A stretch of DNA of 64,000 nt from Pararhizobium sp. (GCA_017794825.1 CP051237.1:5877342-5941341), one strand, 5' to 3'. Positions 18,804 through 27,173 are shown, counted from the first letter of the stretch. Notes: generated by a model not told the origin, from the letters alone. A program made the numbers and translations.

Positions 18804-18944
18804 CGGGTCGACGAACCTGGTTGATCTCGTCGACCGGGTTCGCTACCGTCAGGCGCAGGCATCGCCCTGACCCGTGATATGCGAATGCAGATTTCGGCAA
18901 CGCCCGTGCTGCAAGCGCATCACCTCCAGAAGAACGGGCTATTC

Positions 18945-19316
18945 ATGTCCTCCTCGACCACTCTCAAACTCGGACGCGTCGCCGCTACGCTTCCGGTCAG
19001 CGATATCCAGAAATCCTGCGATTCATTTCGAAATGTTTTCGGCTTCGAAAAGACCTTTGAAAACGGAAATCCCGTCGGCTTCATGATTCTCAAGAAAGAC
19101 GACGCCGAAATACATCTGACGCTGCAAAAGACGCATCGCGCTCCTCCTTTCAACGTTGCGCACATGATGGTTTCCGACGCTGCGGAGACCTGTCGTCGAT
19201 GCCAGGAGCACGGTTTCCGCATCATCAGGAAACTGGAGGACAAGGACTACGGTCTGAGGGCCTTCGTGTTCGCCGATCATGACGGCAACCGCATCGATGT
19301 CGGAGAAATTCTTTAA
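18945..19316 (+). CDS. Glyoxalase/bleomycin-resistance (VOC) family protein
   Basis: This 123-residue protein has the paired beta-alpha-beta-beta-beta modules of the vicinal oxygen chelate fold: VAATLPVSDIQKSCDSFRN at the start and VFADHDGNRIDVGEIL at the end. The spacing resembles bleomycin-resistance-type binding proteins more than catalytic glyoxalase I. An in-frame ATG at 18879 would add 22 residues without family similarity, so I prefer ATG 18945. The gene follows the PNPOx-like gene by 141 bp. Ligand unknown. Confidence 0.72.
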   Translation: MSSSTTLKLGRVAATLPVSDIQKSCDSFRNVFGFEKTFENGNPVGFMILKKDDAEIHLTLQKTHRAPPFNVAHMMVSDAAETCRRCQEHGFRIIRKLEDKDYGLRAFVFADHDGNRIDVGEIL

Positions 19317-19383
19317 AGCCCAGTCGCGCAATGCTCGACCATGCCCCGACGCTTGCCTGGCTTTTTGAAGCCTGTCCGCTTGG

Positions 19384-20280
19384 CTAAAGAATGTCCGCCG
19401 AGCGGATATCCTCAAGAGCGAAGTCGATCAGAGCGCGGATCTTGCGCGGCAGCGTGCGTCCTTCCAGATAGACCGCGCTGACCGGGCCCGTCGCCCCGGT
19501 ATAATCGGTCAAGATCGGCACAAGGCTTCCCTTCGCCAATTCATCGTAGAGCGCGAAACGAGGCGCATAGGCGATCCCCTGTCCCTTGATGGCCAGATCG
19601 ACTGCAATGCGCGCCGAGTTCACCTGAAACTGACCGTCGACGTTGACCGTGTGCTCGACGTCGCCCCGGCGAAATGTCCAGCGACGGGGCGAGCGCCGAT
19701 TGGTGTCGAGAATGCACGCGTGCGCTTGCAGATCGTCCGGTTTTGTCGGAGCGCCGTGCGTAGCGATATAGGCGGGGCTCGCCACCAGCATCGAATGAAA
19801 TTCTCCAAGTTTGCGCGCCTTCAGCGACAGCATCTCGGACTGCCCTATGCGAATGGCCAGATCGATCCCTTCGCTTGCGAGATCCGCATAGCGGTCGTTC
19901 AGCCGCAGGTCGAAGGTCAGAGCCGGATTCAGCTCGCCGAAACGCGAGAGCATGCCGCTCACGTAGATTTCTCCGAACGTGACCGGAGCGGATATGCGAA
20001 TGGCGCCGGAAAAGCCGCGCGAGCTGTCGGCCACGCCGGCCAGAAGATCGTCCAGATCGTCCAGCACCGCCGGCGCCCGCGCCAGGAGTTCCTCGCCCGC
20101 GGGCGTCAATCCAACGCGGCGGGTGGTTCTCTGGAGCAGCCGCGCCCCGAGCCGCGCCTCCAGTTCGGCGACGTATTTCGAAGTCAGCCGGTTCGACACG
20201 CCGAGTTGCTCGGCGGCTGCCGTGAATGAACCGGTTTGCGCCGTCGCCACGAAGGCTCTGAGTACATCGGTGGTGTCCAT
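19384..20280 (-). CDS. LysR-family regulator of the adjacent quinone-detoxification operon
   Basis: This 298-residue LysR protein has an N-terminal HTH (FVATAQTGSFTAAAEQLGVSNRLTSKYVAELE, in residues about 9-40) and a periplasmic-binding-protein-like effector domain. The start ATG 20280 gives the canonical MDTTDVLRAF beginning. It is divergent from a DoxX-YgiD-YqjG operon. In E. coli the LysR protein YhaJ activates the DoxX-like gene yqjF in response to hydroquinone-type compounds, so a comparable sensing role is inferred here. Confidence 0.88.
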   Translation of the reverse strand: MDTTDVLRAFVATAQTGSFTAAAEQLGVSNRLTSKYVAELEARLGARLLQRTTRRVGLTPAGEELLARAPAVLDDLDDLLAGVADSSRGFSGAIRISAPVTFGEIYVSGMLSRFGELNPALTFDLRLNDRYADLASEGIDLAIRIGQSEMLSLKARKLGEFHSMLVASPAYIATHGAPTKPDDLQAHACILDTNRRSPRRWTFRRGDVEHTVNVDGQFQVNSARIAVDLAIKGQGIAYAPRFALYDELAKGSLVPILTDYTGATGPVSAVYLEGRTLPRKIRALIDFALEDIRSADIL

Positions 20281-20295
20281 GTTATGCCTATTGAG

Positions 20296-20337
20296 AACAA
20301 AATAGAGACAGTCATTCAATAAATTCTCCATTTTGTT
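20296..20337. promoter_or_regulatory. Inverted repeat, candidate LysR operator
   Basis: In the 121-bp divergent gap the arms AACAAAATAGAGA (20296-20308) and TCTCCATTTTGTT (20325-20337) form a 13-bp inverted repeat with one mismatch. It lies 16 bp from the LysR start and 65 bp from the DoxX start. That placement suits a LysR recognition and activation site. Confidence 0.6.
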
Positions 20338-20401
20338 GAAAACATGCAAGACCTATTTTCATGCCGCACCCAAATACCCGCACCCCGAAAGGACACCGGA
20401 C

Positions 20402-20824
20402 ATGAACTCCCCTGCCAATGCCGACTACGCCGCATTTATCCTGCGCGTCATCAGCGGCATCCTGTTTTTCGCCCACGGCCTTACCAAGGTCTTCGTATTC
20501 ACCATTCCCGGAACCGTTGGCTTCTTCGAAAGCCTCGGCCTGCCTGCCATCATCGCCTACCTGACCATCCTCGCCGAAGTCGGCGGCGGTCTTGCCCTGA
20601 TCCTTGGCGTCGCCACCCGGCTTGTCTCCGCGCCCCTCGTTTTGGTACTGCTTGGCGCGGCCTGGGCCCATGCCGGCAATGGCTGGAGCTTCTCCGCTCC
20701 GGGCGGCGGATGGGAATACCCGATTTTCTGGGCTGCCGCTCAGGTTGCGATTGGCCTGCTTGGCGCCGGCGCGTTCGCCCTGCGCTTGCCGGTCGTCGAA
20801 AAGAGCCTCGGCAAATTCGCCTGA
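20402..20824 (+). CDS. DoxX-family membrane protein
   Basis: This 140-residue protein has four predicted TM helices with the DoxX signature (FILRVISGILFFAHGLTKVF and later LTILAEVGGGLALILG). DoxX members are small inner-membrane proteins linked to thiosulfate:quinone chemistry or quinone stress. Start ATG 20402 follows AAAGGA. It is the first gene of a three-gene operon with a ring-cleaving dioxygenase and glutathionyl-hydroquinone reductase. Confidence 0.88.
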   Translation: MNSPANADYAAFILRVISGILFFAHGLTKVFVFTIPGTVGFFESLGLPAIIAYLTILAEVGGGLALILGVATRLVSAPLVLVLLGAAWAHAGNGWSFSAPGGGWEYPIFWAAAQVAIGLLGAGAFALRLPVVEKSLGKFA

Positions 20825-20873
20825 CACTGCGGGCCGCCAATCAGGCGGCCCACCCAACACAAGGAGTAGCGGC

Positions 20874-21698
20874 ATGAGCATCGCCAACCAGCTGCAGAAC
20901 CTGCGCGACCGCCTGTCGCCATCAGACCGGATGCCGCTGGTCTTCCTCGGCCATGGCAGTCCGATGAACGCCATCGAGGACACTGCCTTCAGCCGGGCAT
21001 GGTCCGAACTGGGCAGAACGCTTCCCCGGCCAAAGGCCATCCTTGTCGTCTCCGCCCACTGGATGACCAGCGGCACGACGCTGGTCGATGTCTCGCAGAT
21101 GCCGCGGACAATCCACGACTTCTATGGTTTTCCGGAAGAACTTTACCGCCAGACCTATCCGGCGCAGGGAGCGCCTGACCTCGCTCGCGAGGTTGTTGCG
21201 CTCCTGTCGAGCCACCGCTCCGAAGAAGACGAGACCTGGGGCCTGGATCATGGCGCCTGGACGGTTTTGAAGTTTCTCTATCCAGACGCCGACGTGCCGG
21301 TGTTCCAGATCTCCATCGACATGACGAGCGGGCTCGACCATCAGCTTCGCGTCGGACGCGCCATTTCCGAGCTGCGTGATCGCGGCGTGCTGATCCTCGG
21401 GTCAGGCAACGTTGTCCACAACTTGCGCGCAATGCGGCCCGGCGGCGCTCCCCGGGATTTTGCCCTGGAGTTCGACAGTCTGTTCGCAAGCCACCTCGCC
21501 GAACGCGACATCGCCCCGTTGGCGGATCGCGAACACCTGGGATCGCTCCTGCCCATGGCGCATCCCTCGGTCGACCATTACCTGCCGGCGCTGACCGTCG
21601 CAGGCGCTTCGGACGGCCGCGACGAACTGACCTTCATGACCGACACGATCGACCTCGGGTCGGTTTCCATGCGGTCCTTCGTGTTCCACGCAGCCTGA
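20874..21698 (+). CDS. ygiD: Class III extradiol ring-cleavage dioxygenase (YgiD/LigB type)
   Basis: This 274-residue enzyme resembles 4,5-DOPA extradiol dioxygenase YgiD. Metal-ligand candidates are the His in FLGHGSPMN, VVSAHWM, LDHGAW and MAHPSVDH. The enzyme would open catechol rings such as DOPA or autoxidising catechols. ATG 20874 follows AAGGAG with 7-nt spacing. It lies 49 bp after the DoxX gene and 12 bp before the hydroquinone reductase gene, consistent with one transcript. Confidence 0.88.
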   Translation: MSIANQLQNLRDRLSPSDRMPLVFLGHGSPMNAIEDTAFSRAWSELGRTLPRPKAILVVSAHWMTSGTTLVDVSQMPRTIHDFYGFPEELYRQTYPAQGAPDLAREVVALLSSHRSEEDETWGLDHGAWTVLKFLYPDADVPVFQISIDMTSGLDHQLRVGRAISELRDRGVLILGSGNVVHNLRAMRPGGAPRDFALEFDSLFASHLAERDIAPLADREHLGSLLPMAHPSVDHYLPALTVAGASDGRDELTFMTDTIDLGSVSMRSFVFHAA

Positions 21699-21710
21699 GG
21701 AGCCGCTCCA

Positions 21711-22685
21711 ATGCTCGTCGACGGCAAATGGATGGAAAACTGGCAGCCGGTCCAGAAATCCGACGCAAAGGGCCGGTTCGTCCGGCAGGTCTCCTCCTTC
21801 CGCAACTGGATCACGGCGGATGGAAGTCCGGGCCCGACCGGCACGGGCGGCTTTGCGGCCGAGGCTGGACGCTATCGGCTTTATGTTGCGCTGATCTGTC
21901 CCTGGGCTTCACGCGCGCTCATCGCGCGGAAGCTCAAGGGCCTCGACGCATTGATTCCGGTCACGGTCGTGAATCCGACGCTGACACCGCAGGGCTGGCA
22001 ATTTGGCGGCTATCCGGGCGCAGACGAAGACCCCCTCTTCGGCGCGCGTCACATCCACGAGTTCTATACCCGCGCCGACCCCTGCTTCACTGGCCGCGCC
22101 ACCGTGCCGGTGCTCTGGGACACGAAACAGAACGTCATGGTCAACAACGAGAGCGCCGACATTCTGCGCATGTTCGACACCGCCTTCGAACATCTCGCGC
22201 CCTCGAACCTGCGCCTCTATCCGGAAGATCTCGCCGCAGAAATCGACGCGCTCAATCCGCGCATTTACGACCAGCTGAACAACGGCGTCTACAAGTCCGG
22301 CTTCGCCTCCTCGCAGGAGGCCTACGACGAGGCAGTGGACGGCGTCTTTACGGTCCTGGAAGAACTGGAAGACCGCCTGACCGGCGATTTCCTCTTCGGC
22401 GATCGCATGACCGAAACCGACATCCGCGCCTTCGTCACACTGATCCGCTTCGATGCGGCCTATCACGGCGTCTTCAAGACCAACCGGAAACAGATCAAGG
22501 ACTATCCCCGGCTCTCGGCCTATATGGAGCGCATCCTCAACATTCCGGGCGTCGCCGAAACGGTGAACATGGATCACATCACCCGCGGCTATTATTCCAT
22601 CGAGGCGCTGAACCCGAGCGGCATAAGACCGGTCGGACCCAAACATGTCTACGACATGCTGGAAGCGGCGGGTCAGAGGCCTTAA
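21711..22685 (+). CDS. yqjG: Glutathionyl-hydroquinone reductase (Xi-class GST, YqjG/ECM4)
   Basis: This 324-residue cytoplasmic enzyme reduces glutathionyl-hydroquinones using glutathione. The catalytic cysteine is Cys63 in the Xi-class motif CPWASR. The C-terminal helical domain (LNNGVYKSGFASSQEAYDEAV) is typical and the length is normal. It ends the LysR-controlled DoxX-YgiD-YqjG operon: together the set would channel catechols and quinones into ring cleavage or reductive recycling. The repeat-rich intergenic region starts directly after it. Confidence 0.93.
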   Translation: MLVDGKWMENWQPVQKSDAKGRFVRQVSSFRNWITADGSPGPTGTGGFAAEAGRYRLYVALICPWASRALIARKLKGLDALIPVTVVNPTLTPQGWQFGGYPGADEDPLFGARHIHEFYTRADPCFTGRATVPVLWDTKQNVMVNNESADILRMFDTAFEHLAPSNLRLYPEDLAAEIDALNPRIYDQLNNGVYKSGFASSQEAYDEAVDGVFTVLEELEDRLTGDFLFGDRMTETDIRAFVTLIRFDAAYHGVFKTNRKQIKDYPRLSAYMERILNIPGVAETVNMDHITRGYYSIEALNPSGIRPVGPKHVYDMLEAAGQRP

Positions 22686-22744
22686 AGCAGTCCGCTCTTC
22701 GATCGCACAGCAAATCCAATGTCTAGACTGGCGGCAACCTGCGG

Positions 22745-23359
22745 CTCCCGAAACAAAGCCAGAGTGAGAAACAAGCTCACCTTCCACCCTCATCGCGAAC
22801 GAAGATCCGAGACCCATACGGCGGCGCCACTGCGTGACGTGGGATCATTTCCTGAGAGTAAGGTCATGGGAACAAAGCATGAACTTTCTTGCTGCATTCC
22901 GGGGCCATTCATGCTACAAGTGTTGCGGCGAAATCTGCGCGCGACCGAGCGTCTTAGACCTGAAAACGCGGATTCCCAAAACAAAGCCAGATTTACCGAA
23001 ACAAAGCCAGAGCCGCAAAATCCAATTTCCCGAACAAAGCCAGACTGAAAAACTGCCACTACCCCATCCACCCTCATCGCGGGCTTGACCCGCGATCCAG
23101 CGGCCACGCGTCCGCGTGGCCAGAGATGACAAGCTTTAAAACACAGATTCCCGAAACAAAGCCAGACACCTGAAAAAGCGAATTCCCGAAACAAAGCCAA
23201 ATCCGGCGAAAGGCCAAATTCCCAAAACAAAGCCAGATGAAAAAACTGCCACCACCCCATCCACCCTCATCGCGGGCTTGACCCGCGATCCAGCGGCCAC
23301 GCGTCCGCGTGGCCAGAGATGACAAGCCTTAAAACACAGATTCCCGAAACAAAGCCAAA
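22745..23359 (-). repeat. Composite repeat array, copy 1 (19-mer units plus hairpin inserts)
   Basis: This region occupies the non-coding gap 22686-23468. Eight copies of a degenerate 19-mer, TTCCCGAAACAAAGCCAGA on the plus strand, start at 22745, 22973, 22993, 23027, 23148, 23183, 23219 and 23341. Most spacings are 20, 34-36 or about 121-122 bp. The long spacings hold a two-hairpin insert (CGCGGG-loop-CCCGCG, then GGCCACGCG-TCC-GCGTGGCC). A 131-bp segment is directly repeated (23034-23164 and 23227-23357) with few differences. The inverted counterpart lies at 60145-60632. An AT-rich stretch at about 23380-23450 has no gene. Open frames here are low-complexity artefacts. Confidence 0.85.
22871..22885. 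promoter_or_regulatory. SOS-box-like sequence (GAAC-N7-GAAC) inside repeat region
   Basis: GAACAAAGCATGAAC fits the alphaproteobacterial LexA box GAAC-N7-GAAC, equal to GTTC-N7-GTTC on the other strand. Similarity with the box at 60721-60735 extends over the adjoining ATGCAGCARGAAAGTTC. I see no gene it could control in either direction. It may be a duplicated promoter fragment left in the repeat region. Confidence 0.5.
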
Positions 23360-23468
23360 TCGTACGAGAAAGAATCCCATTCTTATTATTATGCTTTATT
23401 TCAATATCTTACACTATTTTCTTTTACCACAATCTCTCCTCTATAACCAAATGCGCCAAATCCATCCG

Positions 23469-24119
23469 TCAGTAATCCAGGCGTCCAAACAACTCGTCGA
23501 AGGGAACCATCACGGTGTCGCGATAAGCCGGGCGTTGCTTCAATCGCTCATACCAACGCACGATATTGGGGATATTCGGCCGATCGATATCGACCTCGAA
23601 ATAGCGATAGAGATGCGTGCCGATCGTGATGTCGGCGAGCGTCATCGCCTCTCCGAGAAGCCAGGGCTTGTCGGCCATGACCGCGTCCAGAAGCTTGAAA
23701 TGGTCCGCGCAGCGCGCAACGCTCCGCTCGATCGACCGCGCATTGCGCTGTGCTTCAGGCGTGCGGTAGTAGCCCCAGAAAACGCCCGTGAGAAAATCCA
23801 CCTGCAGCGTCGTCTGCGACCAGTCCATCCAGGCGTCGACATGGGCGCGATCAGCGATGTCTTCGGGCCAGAGCGCGTGGTTCTTCGCATGAAGGGACGC
23901 CAGATATCTCAGAATGGCGTGCGATTCCCACAAAACCGTGTCGCCGTCTTTGAGAACAGGAACCTTTCCGTGCGGATTCATCAACCGGAACTCCGGCGTA
24001 TCCAGCCCGCCAAACCTGCCGCCGAGTTCGATATGACGATGCGACAGTTCAAGTTCCGCAAGCAACCAGGCGACCTTCTGGACGTTGAACGAACTGCGCC
24101 GGCCGAGCAGCGTAAGCAT
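23469..24119 (-). CDS. Glutathione S-transferase family protein
   Basis: This 216-residue two-domain GST has an N-terminal thioredoxin-like fold (MLTLLGRRSSFNVQKVAWLL) with Ser/Asn near residues 9-12 as the likely catalytic site. The cis-proline and Ser contact appear in GKVPVLKDG and ESHAI. The C-terminal domain has the usual helix-capping LADITIG. Start ATG 24119 follows GGGAGG with 6-nt spacing; the frame is open upstream but carries no homology. It points away from the ABC cluster. Substrate unknown. Confidence 0.88.
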   Translation of the reverse strand: MLTLLGRRSSFNVQKVAWLLAELELSHRHIELGGRFGGLDTPEFRLMNPHGKVPVLKDGDTVLWESHAILRYLASLHAKNHALWPEDIADRAHVDAWMDWSQTTLQVDFLTGVFWGYYRTPEAQRNARSIERSVARCADHFKLLDAVMADKPWLLGEAMTLADITIGTHLYRYFEVDIDRPNIPNIVRWYERLKQRPAYRDTVMVPFDELFGRLDY

Positions 24120-24280
24120 GCCATCCTCCCGTTGTTGGAGCCCGGAGCGACCGGGCAGAGAAGATTCGATATTGATTTTTCGCAGAAAACAATGGGAATA
24201 TCTTGAGCAGGACGGAGCATGCCGTCTCCAATCGCGTTTCGACGCCAAAGACAAACTGCAAAATAAAAGGGAACTGACAC

Positions 24281-25063
24281 ATGCGTTTTTTCAAACATTT
24301 CACACTGGGCGCGGCCGCAATTGTGGTCGCTTTCGGCATGGGCGCCGCTCAGGCGCAAATGAAGAAAATCAAGATCGGCACGGAAGGCGCTTACCCTCCG
24401 TTCAACAATCTCACGTCAGACGGCAAGCTCGAAGGCTTCGACATCGACATCGCCATCGCGCTCTGCGAGGAGATGAAGGCCGACTGCGAATTTGTCACCA
24501 ATGACTGGGACGGCATGATCCCGTCGCTGATCGCCGGCAAGTTCGACGCCATCATCGCGTCCATGTCGATCACGGACGAACGCCTCGAACAGGTGGATTT
24601 CAGCGAGAAGTACTACAACACGCCGCCGGCGATCGCCGTGCCAAAGGATTCCAGCATCACGGAAGCAAGCGACGCAGGCCTCGATGGCAAGGTGCTCGGC
24701 GCGCAAAGCTCCACCACACACTCAAATTACGCGGAAGAAAAGTTTCCTTCCACGGACCTGCGCCTCTACCCGACGCCTGACGAATACAAGCTGGATCTTG
24801 CAAGCGGCCGCATCGACGCCGCAATTGACGACGTCGTCGTCCTCAGCGACTGGCTTGCCTCAGACGACGGCGCCTGCTGCATGATCCTGAGCACGCTTCC
24901 GACCGACATCGTCATCAACGGTCCGGGCGCAGGAATCGCGGTGCGTAAAGGCGAGGAAGAGCTGCGCGACGCCTTCACACAAGCGATCGCCGCTATTCGC
25001 GCAAACGGAAAATACAAGGAAATCAACGACAAGTACTTCGAATTTGATGTCTACGGCGACTAG
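24281..25063 (+). CDS. Amino-acid ABC transporter periplasmic binding protein (HisJ/ArgT-like)
   Basis: This 260-residue protein has a Sec signal peptide (about 1-25, cleavage after AQA) and the family-3 solute-binding fold: KIGTEGAYPPFNN, FDIDIAIALCEEM, WDGMIPSLIAGKFDAIIASMSIT. These are typical of binding proteins for His, Lys, Arg, ornithine or opines. It heads a cluster of two permeases but no ATP-binding gene follows, so it must borrow an ATPase encoded elsewhere. A strong hairpin follows the stop codon. Confidence 0.88.
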   Translation: MRFFKHFTLGAAAIVVAFGMGAAQAQMKKIKIGTEGAYPPFNNLTSDGKLEGFDIDIAIALCEEMKADCEFVTNDWDGMIPSLIAGKFDAIIASMSITDERLEQVDFSEKYYNTPPAIAVPKDSSITEASDAGLDGKVLGAQSSTTHSNYAEEKFPSTDLRLYPTPDEYKLDLASGRIDAAIDDVVVLSDWLASDDGACCMILSTLPTDIVINGPGAGIAVRKGEEELRDAFTQAIAAIRANGKYKEINDKYFEFDVYGD

Positions 25064-25083
25064 GCCGTGACTCTGGCGCCATT

Positions 25084-25110
25084 TGCTGCAGGATGTTTCA
25101 TCCTGCAGCA
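25084..25110 (+). terminator. Perfect 12-bp hairpin after the binding-protein gene (attenuator-like)
   Basis: TGCTGCAGGATG and its exact complement CATCCTGCAGCA enclose a TTT loop between the binding-protein stop codon and the first permease gene. There is only a short T run (TTTT at 25114-25117) close behind, so partial termination or mRNA 3'-end protection is more likely than full termination. Such a structure commonly keeps binding-protein output above that of permeases. Confidence 0.6.
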
Positions 25111-25157
25111 CAGGTTTTGCATGACCATTCAAGCCACGTCTTCTCCGGTCTGACATC

Positions 25158-25871
25158 ATGAATCGGACTTTGACACTTCTGAGCTTCGGACCGAATGGCT
25201 GGATGGACCAGATCATGTATGGTTTTCTGGTCACGGCGAGCCTGGCGCTCGCCACCCTTCCATTCGGCTTGTTCATCGGATTTCTTCTCGCCCTGGCCAA
25301 GCAAAGCGAGGTGAAGCAGCTGCGGCTTGCCGCAGAAATCTATACGACCATCTTCCGTGGATTGCCGGAACTCCTCACGCTGTTTCTCGTCTATTTTGGC
25401 CTGCAGATCGGTTTCAGACAAACCTTGTTGTTTTTCGGCGTCGAGGGCGGCATCGAGATCAATAAGTTTCTTGCCGGCATGATGGCGCTCGGCGTCGTCT
25501 TCTCCGCCTACTCCAGCGAAGTCCTTCTGTCGGCTTTCAAGGCTATCCCGGTCGGGCAATATGAGGGCGCTTATGCGCTTGGGCTCGGCAAAACGCGCAC
25601 GATGACGAAAGTCATCCTGCCGCAACTGGTGCGCATCGCCCTGCCCGGCCTCGGAAATCTGTGGATGATCCTGCTCAAGGACACCGCCCTCGTGTCGGTG
25701 ATCGGCCTGTCGGACATCCTCCGCCAGGCGGGAATCGCCGCCCGCGTCAGCAAGGAGGCCTTTCTCTTTTTCGGCATTGCCTGCCTGCTTTACCTGCTGC
25801 TCGCAATCATCTCCTCGATATTCATCAGCGCAATCGAGCGGCGTGTCAGGCGATCGGAGGTTCGGGTATGA
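25158..25871 (+). CDS. Amino-acid ABC transporter permease (HisQ-like)
   Basis: This 237-residue inner-membrane permease has the binding-protein-dependent transport signature near residues 138-165 (EGAYALGLGKTRTMTKVILPQLVRIALPG), which contacts the ATPase. About five TM helices are visible, with FRGLPELLTLFLVYFG early in the protein as in HisQ. The stop overlaps the start of the second permease (ATGA at 25868), so the two are translationally coupled. Confidence 0.9.
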   Translation: MNRTLTLLSFGPNGWMDQIMYGFLVTASLALATLPFGLFIGFLLALAKQSEVKQLRLAAEIYTTIFRGLPELLTLFLVYFGLQIGFRQTLLFFGVEGGIEINKFLAGMMALGVVFSAYSSEVLLSAFKAIPVGQYEGAYALGLGKTRTMTKVILPQLVRIALPGLGNLWMILLKDTALVSVIGLSDILRQAGIAARVSKEAFLFFGIACLLYLLLAIISSIFISAIERRVRRSEVRV

Positions 25872-26698
25872 GCTTCGCCGAGCAGATGATCCCTCCCCGC
25901 AGTCCGCCGCCTGCAGTCGCGTCGGGCTGGTCTGCCGCCAAGACAACCGGGACAATCGCCATGGCGTTCTGGTTGATCGTTGGCGTTGGCCTGATCTATT
26001 TCCTCTTCAGGGCCTGGGATCCCGCCAAGGTCGCCCGGTACGGCCCGAAATACCTGTCCGGTCTCGGCGTGACATTGACGCTCGTCAGTATCTCCATCGT
26101 TCTCGGCGCGCTTGTCTCGATACCGGTCGTCGCTGGAAGAATGAGCCGCAATCCACTGTCTTCCGGCATCGCCTACGGCTACGTTTACTTCTTCCGCGGC
26201 ACGCCGCTGATCGCGCAACTTTTCCTGTTCTACTACGGTCTTGGCGAATTTCGTCACCAACTCGAAGCCGTTGGTCTCTGGGGGTTCTTTCGCGAACCCT
26301 GGAACTGCGCGATTCTTGCCTTCACGCTGAACACGGCCGCCTATCAGGCCGAAATTCTGAGAGGCGCCATCCAGAGCGTGCCGAGAGGACAATTCGAGGG
26401 CGGACAGGCGCTGGGCCTCAACCGGGTGCAGATCTACCGAAAGATCGTGCTGCCCCAGGCTATGATCGTTGCCTTGCGGCCCTATGGCAACGAGATCATC
26501 CTGATGATCAAGGGATCGGCGGTCGTCGCCATCATCACCGTCCTCGACCTGACGGGCGAAACGAGACGCGCCTATTCCCGCACCTTCGATTTCCAGACCT
26601 ACATCTGGGCGGCTATTTTCTACCTGCTCATCGTCGAGGTTCTTCGCAATGTCTGGAATTGGCTGGAACGCAGGTTGACACGGCATTTGAAGCGGTAA
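25868..26698 (+). CDS. Amino-acid ABC transporter permease (HisM-like)
   Basis: This 276-residue permease carries FFRGTPLIAQLFLFYYGLGEF and the EAA-type loop EGGQALGLNRVQIYRKIVLPQAMIVALRP, matching HisM/ArtM permeases. A cytosolic N-terminal extension of about 30 residues precedes TM1. The ATG at 25868 lies within the preceding gene's stop (ATGA). It would form a heterodimer with the upstream permease. No ATPase gene follows. Confidence 0.9.
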   Translation: MSFAEQMIPPRSPPPAVASGWSAAKTTGTIAMAFWLIVGVGLIYFLFRAWDPAKVARYGPKYLSGLGVTLTLVSISIVLGALVSIPVVAGRMSRNPLSSGIAYGYVYFFRGTPLIAQLFLFYYGLGEFRHQLEAVGLWGFFREPWNCAILAFTLNTAAYQAEILRGAIQSVPRGQFEGGQALGLNRVQIYRKIVLPQAMIVALRPYGNEIILMIKGSAVVAIITVLDLTGETRRAYSRTFDFQTYIWAAIFYLLIVEVLRNVWNWLERRLTRHLKR

Positions 26699-26772
26699 GC
26701 GCAATCAGGCATATAAAAGTAAGGTATCGCTCTTGTCGCAACCGTCTCAGGCAATCAAGCCGAGTATGCAAA

Positions 26773-27132
26773 ATGAAAAAGGCTGAAGAAACAATCGTAT
26801 TTGAATCCGGAAGCGGCAATGTCTTTGCCGACCTCGGACTTCATGATGCGCCCGAATTGAAACTCAAGGCGGCTATCGTCGGTCAGATCAACGCAATTAT
26901 CCGGGAACGGGATCTTACTCAGCATCAGGCAGCAACCCTTCTGGGAATTCCACAACCCAAAATATCGGCCTTGAAAAACGGAAAGCTTCGTGGATTTTCA
27001 CTCGAGAGATTGCTGGACTTCATGGTCAAGCTGGATCGAAACGTCGAAATAAGCTTCAGAAAGACCCAAGGCGAAGAACAACCGGGATTCTCGCTCCGCA
27101 ACGACACGAAAGTTTTTTCGACAACGATTTGA
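26773..27132 (+). CDS. XRE-type HTH protein, orphan antitoxin-like
   Basis: This 119-residue DNA-binding protein has a Cro/C1-type HTH (IRERDLTQHQAATLLGIPQPKISALKNGKLRGFSLERLLDFMVKL). The layout resembles antitoxins of HigB/RelE-like modules, where the toxin gene usually lies just upstream. Here only 74 bp separate it from the permease stop and no toxin frame is present, so it is a solitary regulator or an orphan antitoxin. The ATG at 26773 is the first in-frame start after the permease. Confidence 0.78.
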   Translation: MKKAEETIVFESGSGNVFADLGLHDAPELKLKAAIVGQINAIIRERDLTQHQAATLLGIPQPKISALKNGKLRGFSLERLLDFMVKLDRNVEISFRKTQGEEQPGFSLRNDTKVFSTTI

Positions 27133-27173
27133 CGGCGGCCTTGCGCCAATTGAAGCGGTAGGCTCAGAAATGA

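Noticed and set aside
22790..23260. Possible protein from the repeat region containing MQQESS, similar to one at 60543-60809
   Set aside because: The shared peptide is explained by the duplicated LexA-box region; the remainder is translated 19-mer repeat.
22745..23359. CRISPR array
   Set aside because: Repeats are short and degenerate, spacing is uneven, the between-repeat sequences are themselves repeated, and there are no cas genes.
25777..26772. Extension of the HTH protein upstream through the permease gene
   Set aside because: The frame is open only as a shadow of the permease; the HTH protein begins at 26773.
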